NCBI GenBank assembly: GCA_030038715.1
Contig: JASHSO010000258.1
Span: 1 to 9,662 of the forward strand
Source of the DNA: Streptosporangiaceae bacterium
GTDB lineage: Bacteria > Actinomycetota > Actinomycetes > Streptosporangiales > Streptosporangiaceae
Length of the DNA: 9,662 bases
Reading direction: 5' to 3'
Part shown: piece by piece, positions 1 to 6,894 of the stretch
How positions within the stretch are numbered: position 1 is the first letter of the stretch
Layout of the letters: each line of letters begins with the position of its first letter
Position numbers and translations under genes: made by a program
The notes under the pieces: model-generated
Told to the model about the DNA's origin: nothing
Database searches by the model: none
The model's input: the letters and a program-made list of their open reading frames with translations, nothing else

Positions 1-1380
1 ATGATCGACTTCTTCATCGTGAACGTGGCCCTGCCAACCATCGACGCTGACCTGCACGCCAGCCAGGCCCTGCTGGAGCTTGTCGTCTCCGGCTACGCGA
101 CCGCATACGCGCTACTGCTGGTGCTCGGCGGCCGTCTCGGCGACAGCGTGGGCCGCAAGCGCCTGTTCATGCTCGGCATGGCCGCGTTTACTGCCACATC
201 GCTGGCCTGCGGGCTGGCGCCCACGGCGCTAGTGCTCGTCGGCTGCCGGATAGCGCAGGGCGCGTCGGCGGCCATGATGGTGCCCCAGGTGCTGGCCACC
301 ATCCAGGCGGCCACCTCGGGCGAGCGCCGGGCGCGCGCGCTCGGCCGGTACGGTGCGGCTGGCGGCCTGGCCGCCGTGCTCGGCCAGGTCCTGGGCGGGC
401 TGCTGGTGTCGTCGAACATCGACGGTCTGGGCTGGCGCCCGATCTTCCTGGTCAACGTGCCTATCGGGCTCGCCGGGCTGGTGCTGGCCAGCCGCTATGT
501 CCCGGACACCCGGCACGGTAACCCGGCGCCAGTGGACGCGCCGGGTACCGTCCTGCTCGGCCTGACGGTGCTGGCCGTGCTCGTGCCCCTGACCGAAGGC
601 CGCAGCCTTGGCTGGCCGGCCTGGACGGTTGCGCTGCTGGCCGTCGTCCCGGCTGTCGCGGCAGCCTTCATGGCCGTGGAGGTCAGGTCAGAGCGCGCGG
701 GCCTCGTCCCGCTGGTGCCGCCCAGCTTGCTGCGGCACGCGAGCATGCGGCGCGGGCTACTGCTTGCCCTGCCGTTCTTCGGCGGATTCGGGGCGTTCAT
801 GTTCTGCTATGCGCTGCTGGTGCAGCAGGGCCTGCACGACAGCGCGCTGATGGCCGGTGCCGGGCTGGTGCCGATGGGGATCGCGTTCTTGTCGGCGTCG
901 CTGTCGACGTCCAGGCTGCTGGCCAGGTTCGGCACCCGGGTGCTCGTCGTAGGCGGTCTGCTGCAGGCCATCGGCCTGATCATCCTCGGGGTCACGGTGT
1001 ACGTCTGTTGGCCCGCCGTCTCGTTGCTCGCGCTGGCCCCGGCGATGGCGGTGGCCGGGTTGGGGCAGGGCCTGATCATGAGCCCGCTTTTCGGCGTCGT
1101 GCTGTCCGAGGTGCCAGCGGCCTCGGCCGGCGCCGGCAGCGGAGTACTCACAACGACCCAGCAGACCGCGCTGGCCCTGGGCGTGGCGACGCTCGGCGGC
1201 ATGTTCCTGTCACTGGCCGGTGACGGCGTGGGCGTGCGCGTCGGCTTCGTGGCGGTGCTGGCCGTCCAGACCGTGGTGGCTTTCGGCGTGGCACTCGGCG
1301 CGCGCCGGCTTCCCGGCTGGCGGCTGCCTGGCGGCACGCGAACGAGTCGGCCAACCGAAGTAGCCGCCAAGCTGTCTTAG
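1..1380 (+). CDS. MFS transporter, DHA2 (14-TM drug:H+ antiporter) type, 5' truncated
   Basis: This is a membrane exporter of the major facilitator superfamily, probably a proton-driven efflux pump for a drug or other small molecule. The visible 459 residues begin within the first transmembrane helix (IDFFIVNVALPTID, residues 2-15). In DHA2 proteins this motif normally follows 10-30 further residues, so the ATG at base 1 is probably an internal Met and the true start lies upstream of the window. Motif A is clear (GGRLGDSVGRKR, 43-54). A Gly-rich motif-C-like helix spans about 118-135, followed by GWRPIFLVNVPIG at 144-156, typical of the 14-helix EmrB/QacA-like branch. Hydrophobic helices continue to about residue 435 and the tail is Arg-rich and hydrophilic. 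The stop is TAG. The propeller gene starts 54 bases later on the same strand, so co-transcription is possible. Substrate cannot be read from the sequence. Family confidence is high, function only general. Confidence 0.9.
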   Translation: MIDFFIVNVALPTIDADLHASQALLELVVSGYATAYALLLVLGGRLGDSVGRKRLFMLGMAAFTATSLACGLAPTALVLVGCRIAQGASAAMMVPQVLATIQAATSGERRARALGRYGAAGGLAAVLGQVLGGLLVSSNIDGLGWRPIFLVNVPIGLAGLVLASRYVPDTRHGNPAPVDAPGTVLLGLTVLAVLVPLTEGRSLGWPAWTVALLAVVPAVAAAFMAVEVRSERAGLVPLVPPSLLRHASMRRGLLLALPFFGGFGAFMFCYALLVQQGLHDSALMAGAGLVPMGIAFLSASLSTSRLLARFGTRVLVVGGLLQAIGLIILGVTVYVCWPAVSLLALAPAMAVAGLGQGLIMSPLFGVVLSEVPAASAGAGSGVLTTTQQTALALGVATLGGMFLSLAGDGVGVRVGFVAVLAVQTVVAFGVALGARRLPGWRLPGGTRTSRPTEVAAKLS

Positions 1381-1424
1381 TTGCGAGCGGCGCGAATTTC
1401 GTCGCTTGAAGCGCGAGCTAAGGC

Positions 1425-1428
1425 AGGA
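1425..1428 (+). promoter_or_regulatory. Ribosome binding site fixing the start of the propeller gene
   Basis: AGGA lies six bases before the ATG at 1435, and a further AAGG directly abuts that ATG. The alternative in-frame TTG at 1381 directly follows the upstream stop codon and would put 18 charged residues in front of a good signal peptide. The 1435 start is therefore preferred. Confidence 0.6.
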
Positions 1429-1434
1429 CCAAGG

Positions 1435-2520
1435 ATGAAGCTCAGCCGATGGTTGACGGCGGCCGTCGCCGCACTGATAGCCGCGTCTAGTGGCACGCTA
1501 GCGGCCGGAACTGCAGTGGCCGGAACCGCACCGGGCCCGGCGGCCGGCCCGGTCCCGCGGGGCTTCGAGCCGGCTTCTGTGACGTTCGTGTCGGCCAGCG
1601 ACGGCTGGGTTCTCGGCACCGCGCCGTGCGCGCACGCCCCGTGCACCTCCGTGGTACGGACGACTGACGGCGGCAAGACCTGGGTTGGCATCCCTGCGCC
1701 GGCGTTCAAGCTAGCCAGCTACGACAGCAGCGCCGGACTGGTGCGGCTGCGGTTCGCCGACCAGCTCGACGGATTCGCTTTTGGCTCGCAGCTGTGGGCA
1801 ACTCACAACGGCGGGGCGAGCTGGCATCGGGTGCGCCAGGTGCCGGGCTACATCGTCGATCTTGAAGCGTCCGCTGGCGTCGTCTACGCGGCCAGCTATA
1901 CGTCTGGTCACCTGGCTATATACCGGAGCCCGGCCCACACTGACTCGTGGCGTCGGGTTCCCGGGCTGCCCGCGGTTAGCACTGGCGGGGAGCTTGGGAT
2001 GATCACACTGCACGGCACGGCGGCCTGGATCATCCTCGGCAGCCGACTGTACTCAAGCCAGACCGGTTCGGGCTGGGTCCAGGACAGTGTCACCTGCCCC
2101 AGGTACCTGGTGCCCGTCAGCGTCGGTGCCTACAGCTCGCGCCAGATCACGCTGCTGTGCGTCGGCGACCCGGCGATGGGAAGCACGCTGAAGCTGCTGT
2201 ACTCATCGAGCGACGGCGGGATTCACTTCACGAGGGTGGGCGACGTACCACTGGGCGGCGACGGCGGCCTGCTGGCCGAGCCGACGCCGGCGCACCTGTT
2301 CGTCGCCACGTCCTCCGGCGCAACCTGGCTGTACGTCAGCACCAACGGCGGACGCAGCTGGCACCAGCGGCTGTGGCTTGCCGATGGCGGAAAGGGATGG
2401 AGCGACTTCGGCTTCACCACCGCGACGCAGGGCGTCGCCGTGGAGGGCAGGCCTGCGCTCGGCAGCCGCATGTTCCTGACCAAGAACGCGGGCGCTACCT
2501 GGCAGGCCGTCACGTTCTGA
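1435..2520 (+). CDS. Secreted Asp-box (BNR) repeat protein, predicted seven-bladed beta-propeller
   Basis: This 361-residue protein appears to be exported. It has an N-terminal signal peptide (MKLSR, then a hydrophobic stretch to about residue 29, with AVA before the likely cleavage at 29/30) and no lipobox Cys. Clear Asp-box sites (S/T-x-D/N-x-G-x-x-W/F) occur at 76-83 (TTDGGKTW), 123-130 (THNGGASW), 258-265 (SSDGGIHF), 302-309 (STNGGRSW) and 349-356 (TKNAGATW). Two degenerate ones fit at 165-172 and 207-214. Spacing is 42-51 residues throughout, which implies seven blades. Strands such as VTFVSASDGWVLG (49-61) resemble Ycf48/sortilin-like propellers. Sialidase catalytic residues are not evident, so this is more likely a binding or scaffold protein than an enzyme. 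The four cysteines (65, 70, 221, 242) may form disulfides after export. It follows the MFS gene by 54 bases and converges on the PHP gene. Specific role unknown. Confidence 0.85.
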   Translation: MKLSRWLTAAVAALIAASSGTLAAGTAVAGTAPGPAAGPVPRGFEPASVTFVSASDGWVLGTAPCAHAPCTSVVRTTDGGKTWVGIPAPAFKLASYDSSAGLVRLRFADQLDGFAFGSQLWATHNGGASWHRVRQVPGYIVDLEASAGVVYAASYTSGHLAIYRSPAHTDSWRRVPGLPAVSTGGELGMITLHGTAAWIILGSRLYSSQTGSGWVQDSVTCPRYLVPVSVGAYSSRQITLLCVGDPAMGSTLKLLYSSSDGGIHFTRVGDVPLGGDGGLLAEPTPAHLFVATSSGATWLYVSTNGGRSWHQRLWLADGGKGWSDFGFTTATQGVAVEGRPALGSRMFLTKNAGATWQAVTF

Positions 2521-2560
2521 GCCGGTCATCGTGCTCGGCGCGTCGCCAGCCAGCTAGCCG

Positions 2561-3778
2561 CTAGCCAGTCAGCGCCAGCGTCGCGCCGGCCGGGTCAAGG
2601 AGGCGGTGGTAACCGTCGGCCGCGGGGAAGGCGGCCAGCGGCCCGCTCACGCGGGCCTTGGGGCCGTTCGGGCCGGCTAGGACGAGCCCGTCGGCGTCGC
2701 AGGCGACGAGTTCGCCGCCGACCCGGAGCAGTGCAGGGCCGTCGCGGTCCGCGGTGATGGCGGCGCGACCCGCGGCTATGGCCGCCAGCACCGCCGCGGG
2801 CTCAGCCGCCTCAGCCTCGACCCACGTGGTGGGCGAGCCTGGCGGGGCGTCGTTTCCCGGTTTGTGCCAGTCGCTGCCGCCGACGGGCACTGCCGCTGAG
2901 TTCCACGCAAGCCACCAGGCGATCGGAGTTGTCCACCGAGCATCCAGCCAGCTCCAGTGCCACACCTCGACCAGCGGAGGTCGTCGGCTCATCGGTGCCA
3001 CCCAGCTGAGCTCGCCACCGATCGGATGGTTCACCGACATCAGCCCGCCTGCCCGCTCGCAGGTCTCGAGCCACCTGTCCGGCGGCTCGCGGAAGTCGAC
3101 CCAACCGACGTCACCGAGCGCATTGGCATGGCCGAACTGCGTCGTGACCTCCTGGCCCGGAATCAGCACGATGCCGTGCCGCGCGGCGGCGGCGGGAAGC
3201 TCGGCATGGTGACTGGTCGTGTTGTGATCTGTCACGGCCAGGAAGTCCAAGCCGCGCCCCGCGGCGAACCGGGCAAGTTCCGGTACCGTCATCGCTCCGT
3301 CGGAGTGCACCGTGTGGGTATGCAAGTCGCCCGCCAGCCACTGGCGACCGGGACTAGCCGGGAGGATACGCGGCGTCGGGCGGACGGATGGCGGAGGCAA
3401 CGGCGCCGTCGGCTCGGGCGCCGCTAATCCGCCAGGCGTGCTCGAGATCTCGACGCCGAGCCGATAGCTGGTGCCACCGTACGGTACCCGGTGCAGTCCG
3501 ATCATCACCTGCCAGCTGCCCTCTTCGAGGTCGCCTGGCAGGTAGCCAGGAGTTGCGCTGTCGGGCGTGATGACGAAAGACCGCCGCGCGCCGCCTGACC
3601 AGCCGCGGAACCCGGCCGGGCCGATGCACCCTAGGTCGATGACGGCGTCGGAGCGCTCATACTCGAGCTCGGCTCGCAGACCGCATGAGCCCCGCGGGAC
3701 CTCGACGGCCAGGTAGTGCCAGCTCGAGTCGAACCGGTCCTCCAGCGTCCAGCGCCCCGCGTGTCGCACGGTGAGCAT
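2561..3778 (-). CDS. PHP-domain metal-dependent hydrolase, CehA/McbA type
   Basis: This 405-residue, probably cytoplasmic protein has an N-terminal beta-rich region (about 1-120), a Pro-rich linker (about 121-140) and a PHP phosphoesterase-like domain (about 146-345). Metal-site motifs look intact: H153 and H155 (DLHTHT), D160, D184-H185 (VTDHN), E210 (PGQE), H217, N250-H251 (SVNHP) and D303/H305 (GSDWH). CehA/McbA relatives include carbaryl ester hydrolases, but most members have unknown substrates, and hydrolysis of a phosphoester or carboxylester here is inference from family. The ATG at 3778 has AGGAG only one base upstream, which is too close for normal initiation. GTG at codon 4 (3769-3767) sits ten bases from that AGGAG and is a reasonable alternative start. 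The gene is convergent with the propeller gene (40-base gap) and divergent from the ABC operon. No signal peptide or membrane segment is seen. Confidence 0.88.
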   Translation of the reverse strand: MLTVRHAGRWTLEDRFDSSWHYLAVEVPRGSCGLRAELEYERSDAVIDLGCIGPAGFRGWSGGARRSFVITPDSATPGYLPGDLEEGSWQVMIGLHRVPYGGTSYRLGVEISSTPGGLAAPEPTAPLPPPSVRPTPRILPASPGRQWLAGDLHTHTVHSDGAMTVPELARFAAGRGLDFLAVTDHNTTSHHAELPAAAARHGIVLIPGQEVTTQFGHANALGDVGWVDFREPPDRWLETCERAGGLMSVNHPIGGELSWVAPMSRRPPLVEVWHWSWLDARWTTPIAWWLAWNSAAVPVGGSDWHKPGNDAPPGSPTTWVEAEAAEPAAVLAAIAAGRAAITADRDGPALLRVGGELVACDADGLVLAGPNGPKARVSGPLAAFPAADGYHRLLDPAGATLALTG

Positions 3779-3863
3779 GCTCCTATCTTGCCACTGGCGG
3801 TGATCACGAAGGCGCCGAGGAAGACGGGCCGTCTCAGGACCAGCAGGCTCGGTCGCGGCAGGG

Positions 3864-3893
3864 TTGACCGATTGAATTCAACAAGCGTAGAAT
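3864..3893 (+). promoter_or_regulatory. Sigma70-type promoter of the ABC/TetR operon
   Basis: TTGACC at 3864-3869 matches the -35 consensus in five of six bases. TAGAAT at 3888-3893 matches the -10 in five of six. The spacer is 18 bases. Transcription would start near 3900, giving a leader of roughly 28 bases before the ATG at 3929. This is the best promoter match I noticed in the window. It was found by eye and not scored. Confidence 0.65.
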
Positions 3894-3897
3894 TCAA
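3872..3897. promoter_or_regulatory. Palindromic operator candidate (TTGAATTC-N10-GAATTCAA)
   Basis: A perfect 8-base inverted repeat, TTGAATTC (3872-3879) and GAATTCAA (3890-3897), is separated by ten bases. The left arm is itself part of a perfect 10-base palindrome, TTGAATTCAA (3872-3881). Because GAATTC is self-complementary, the same sequence also reads as a direct repeat of GAATTCAACA (3874-3883 and 3890-3899, 16-base period). It fills the spacer and covers the -10 of the operon promoter, so a bound repressor would block RNA polymerase. The TetR protein encoded at the end of this operon is the natural candidate ligand. That assignment is inference. Confidence 0.6.
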
Positions 3898-3928
3898 CAG
3901 ACGATGACTTCGGCTCCGGAGGACGCAC

Positions 3929-5026
3929 ATGTGGGCGATGATCATGAAGGAATTCCGCCAACTGCGGCGGGACCGGCGAACGCTGGCCATGATGATCGCG
4001 ATGCCGGTCATCCTGCTGATCGTGCTCGGCTACGCCGCGAGCTTTGACGTGACCTCCATCCCGGTCGTAGCGGCTGGCCCACAGGCCGCGGCCGTCGCAA
4101 AGCTGCTGCCGAGGCCCTTTGACGTGATCGGTACTCAGCCAGCCGAAGGCCGCGGCTGGGCGCAGGATCAGCTGCGCGACGGGCAAGCGGCGGTCGCCGT
4201 GGTCACCGGGGGGAAGCGGCCGGTCGTGCTCATCGACGGCAGCCAGCTTTTCACCGCCCAGGCGACCCTGACCGCACTGTCCAAGCTCGGCACCGCGGCT
4301 AACGCCGGGCGGCCACAGGTCACGATCTTGTACAATCCGACGCTGAAGACGTCGGACGTCATGATCCCGGGCCTCGCGGGCGTGGTCCTGGTATTCATCG
4401 GCACGACGGTCACCAGCCTCGGCGTCGTCAGGGAACGCCAGTCCGGCACTCTGGAACAGCTTGCCGTCATGCCGCTGCGGCCAAGGGACGTCTTCCTGGG
4501 GAAGATCGTGCCGTACTTCGCCGTCGCCGCCGTGGACCTGGCGATCGTGCTCGGCGTCGGAATCGCGGTCTTCGGCGTGCCCTTCCGCGGTTCGGGAGCG
4601 GTGTTCGCGCTTGGCGCGGTGCTCTTCTTGTTCGTCACACTTGGCCTCGGGGTGCTGATCAGTACTGTGTCGCAGAACCAGGGCCAGGCGATTCAGCTCG
4701 CCATCATGACGATGCTGCCCCAGGTGCTGCTATCGGGCCTGATCTTCCCGCTGTCGTCGATCGCGGCTGGTGTCCGGTGGATCTCCTACCTACTCCCGCT
4801 CACTTACTTCAACGAGATATCCCGTGGTGTCATGTTGCGAGCCGAGCCCATCGGCGCGCTGTGGCAGCCGTTCACGTTGCTCGCGCTGCTCGGCCTGCTG
4901 GTGGTGACGCTGGCCATCCGGCGGTTCAGCAGCTATCTCGCGCCCGCACCGGGCGGCAGTCGGCGACCGCGCTGGACCGGCGCCCGGGCCCGCGGCAGCT
5001 ACGCACAGGGCGGGCAGCAAGCGTGA
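3929..5026 (+). CDS. ABC-2 type transporter permease (YbhS/YbhR-like)
   Basis: This is the membrane subunit of an ABC exporter, 365 residues long. The start is supported by GGAGGA (3918-3923) five bases before the ATG. The N-terminus (KEFRQLRRDRRTLAMMIAMPVILLIVLGYA, 7-36) is the standard opening of the large ABC-2 permease family. A first helix at about 18-38 is followed by an extracytoplasmic domain of about 100 residues (40-140) and then five helices near 147-167, 193-217, 223-246, 253-280 and 313-332. RERQSGTLEQLAVMPLRP (168-185) is the conserved cytoplasmic coupling segment after helix 2. The last 30 residues are Arg/Gly-rich and hydrophilic. Only one permease gene is present, whereas E. 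coli YbhS/YbhR are paired, so a homodimer is expected. Its stop overlaps the ATPase start (TGATG, 5024-5028), which suggests translational coupling. Substrate unknown, probably drug-like or lipid-like by family. Confidence 0.92.
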   Translation: MWAMIMKEFRQLRRDRRTLAMMIAMPVILLIVLGYAASFDVTSIPVVAAGPQAAAVAKLLPRPFDVIGTQPAEGRGWAQDQLRDGQAAVAVVTGGKRPVVLIDGSQLFTAQATLTALSKLGTAANAGRPQVTILYNPTLKTSDVMIPGLAGVVLVFIGTTVTSLGVVRERQSGTLEQLAVMPLRPRDVFLGKIVPYFAVAAVDLAIVLGVGIAVFGVPFRGSGAVFALGAVLFLFVTLGLGVLISTVSQNQGQAIQLAIMTMLPQVLLSGLIFPLSSIAAGVRWISYLLPLTYFNEISRGVMLRAEPIGALWQPFTLLALLGLLVVTLAIRRFSSYLAPAPGGSRRPRWTGARARGSYAQGGQQA

Positions 5027-6894
5027 TGGCCGACGGCATGTGGGGTGCCGCGGCGATCAGCGTCAGGTATGACCAGGTTCTTGCTCTCCACGACGTCACG
5101 GTCGCCGCGGTGCCCGGCCGGGTAACTGCGGTCGTCGGCGGGGACGGGGCTGGCAAGACCAGCCTGCTGCGCTGTCTGGTCGGTGCGGTCACACCATCGT
5201 CGGGTCAGGTAACAGGCCCGGGACCAGCGCGGACCGGCTACCTTCCGGCGGGCTCAGGTGTCTATCCGGACCTCACCGTGACGGAGAACCTGGCATTCCG
5301 TGCCGCCGCTTATGGCATGCCCTGGGCTGCTGCCCGGATGCAGGCCGGCGAGCTCATCGAGCGCGCCGGGCTGACGGACGCTCGAGAGCGGCTCGCTGGG
5401 CAGCTATCGGGCGGCATGCGCCAGAAGCTCGGCGTGATCGCGGCCATGCTGCACAAGCCGGACCTGCTCGTCCTTGACGAGCCGACCACGGGCGTCGATC
5501 CGGTATCCAGATCCGGCCTGTGGTTCCTGATAGCAGACGCCGCGGCGAGCGGCACCGCTGTTGTGCTGGCCACCACGTATCTCGAGGACGCGCAACGGGC
5601 CGCGGCGGTGCTCGTGCTCGATGGCGGGCGGCAGTTGGCGATCGGCACGCCAGACGAGATCGTGACGGCTACGCCCGGGTCCGTGCTGACGGCGAACATG
5701 CGTCCTGCCGGTCTCGCCGGGCGCCTGTCATGGCGGCGTGGCACAGCCTGGCGTATCTGGAGCCCGCCGGGAGCCGTGGAGCCGGCCGGTGAACTGGTCA
5801 AGCCGGACCTGCAAGACGCCGTGACAGTGGCCGCGCTGGCGCGCGAGCTTGAACTAACGGGCGAGGGTGCGGCGGCGCGCGGTCAGACGAAGGCGGCCCC
5901 GGCGATGCCGCCGGCGGCATCGCCGACCGCGAGGCCGTACTCGACGCCTGCCGAGGTTCCCGCTGCCGCAGCCGTCGGAACTGCGACAGCCCGGGCCGTG
6001 ACGGCGATCCGGCACGCGCCATTGGCCGAGTGCGACGCGGTCACGTGCCGCTTCGGCCAGTTCACGGCCGTGCGTGAGGTAAGTCTCCGGGTCATGCCCG
6101 GCGAGGTCGTCGGCCTGCTTGGCGCCAACGGTGCCGGCAAGACGACGCTGATCCGCTTGCTGCTTGGACTGGTTCACCCCTGGGCCGGCGTGGTAGCCCT
6201 GCTCGGCGAGGCGCCGAGCAGGAGGACACGACGCCGCATCGGCTACGTCCCGCAGGGCCTCGGGCTGTACGAGGACCTGACGGCGGCGGAAAACCTCGAG
6301 TTCACCGCGGCGGTGTTCGGCAGCGACCCGGCCGCCCTGCCGCCGGATTTTGCCAGTCGCGCGGACGTGCCGGTTGGCAGACTGCCGCTCGGGTTGCAGC
6401 GACGCGCCGCGTTCGCGCAGGCCCTGTCGCACCAGCCCGAACTCCTGATCCTCGATGAGCCGACCTCCGGAGTCGATCCGCTCGGCAGGGCACGGTTGTG
6501 GGAGACCATCACCGGAGCGGCCAGAGCTGGCGCCGGAGTCCTTGTCTCTACGCACTACATGGAGGAGGCCGAGGAGTGCGACCGACTGGTCATCATGGCT
6601 GACGGCGTGGTGGTGGCGGACGGGACGGCCGAGCAGATTGTTGGCGGGGATCGGGTGACAGTCGTCGAGGCGGCTTCGTGGCCCGTGACGTTTCGGCAGC
6701 TCGCTGACGCCGGGCTGCCGGTCGCACTGGCCGGGCGAACGCTGCGTGTGCCTGGCGCCACGCCAGCGCAGGTTAGTACCGCCCTGGCGGGCCAGTCCAC
6801 GGGAGACTTCCGGGTGACCGAAGCGCGCGCAACCTTGGCGGAGCGGTTCTTCGAGCTGACCCTGCACAGCGAGCACGAACAGGTGGACGCATGA
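5026..6894 (+). CDS. Double-NBD ABC transporter ATPase (YbhF-like), asymmetric ATP sites
   Basis: This 622-residue protein is two fused ABC nucleotide-binding domains that would power the upstream permease from the cytoplasmic face. NBD1 (about 8-215) has Walker A GGDGAGKT (38-45), signature LSGGMRQ (127-133) and Walker B LLVLDEP (147-153). Its Q-loop position reads GYLPA (71-75, Ala for Gln) and its switch position reads ATTY (182-185, Thr for His). A low-complexity Ala/Pro linker runs over about 282-325. NBD2 (about 334-545) has Walker A GANGAGKT (366-373), Q410, Walker B LLILDEP (473-479) and H510, but its signature is LPLGLQRR (453-460). A C-terminal domain covers about 545-622. As I recall, E. 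coli YbhF has a similar LPLGF-type second signature. The ATG at 5026 is chosen because it overlaps the permease stop. GTG 5023 and ATG 5038 are alternatives. The reading frame stays open back to 4777, but that part overlaps the permease and is not translated. Confidence 0.92.
   Translation: MADGMWGAAAISVRYDQVLALHDVTVAAVPGRVTAVVGGDGAGKTSLLRCLVGAVTPSSGQVTGPGPARTGYLPAGSGVYPDLTVTENLAFRAAAYGMPWAAARMQAGELIERAGLTDARERLAGQLSGGMRQKLGVIAAMLHKPDLLVLDEPTTGVDPVSRSGLWFLIADAAASGTAVVLATTYLEDAQRAAAVLVLDGGRQLAIGTPDEIVTATPGSVLTANMRPAGLAGRLSWRRGTAWRIWSPPGAVEPAGELVKPDLQDAVTVAALARELELTGEGAAARGQTKAAPAMPPAASPTARPYSTPAEVPAAAAVGTATARAVTAIRHAPLAECDAVTCRFGQFTAVREVSLRVMPGEVVGLLGANGAGKTTLIRLLLGLVHPWAGVVALLGEAPSRRTRRRIGYVPQGLGLYEDLTAAENLEFTAAVFGSDPAALPPDFASRADVPVGRLPLGLQRRAAFAQALSHQPELLILDEPTSGVDPLGRARLWETITGAARAGAGVLVSTHYMEEAEECDRLVIMADGVVVADGTAEQIVGGDRVTVVEAASWPVTFRQLADAGLPVALAGRTLRVPGATPAQVSTALAGQSTGDFRVTEARATLAERFFELTLHSEHEQVDA

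Noticed and set aside
1390..1413. Small palindromes CGAATTTCG and CGCTTGAAGCG in the MFS-propeller gap
   Set aside because: Both are short and odd-centred, with no promoter elements around them. Chance occurrence is likely.
1381..1434. TTG start extending the propeller protein by 18 residues
   Set aside because: It has no ribosome binding site of its own in the gap, directly abuts the upstream stop, and would bury the signal peptide behind charged residues.
2553..2565. GCTAG-CCG-CTAGC hairpin between the convergent genes as a bidirectional terminator
   Set aside because: The stem is only five pairs with a three-base loop, has no T-tract, and overlaps the PHP stop codon. Too weak to call.
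4777..5025. Upstream extension of the ATPase frame over the permease 3' end
   Set aside because: The added 83 residues are Arg/Ala-rich with no domain, and overlap the conserved last helix of the permease in another frame. The TGATG overlap at 5024 explains the true start.
5854..6876. Minus-strand open frame of 340 codons under the ATPase gene
   Set aside because: It lies wholly antisense to NBD2 and the linker, with Arg/Gly/Gln-rich shadow composition typical of the opposite strand of GC-rich genes.
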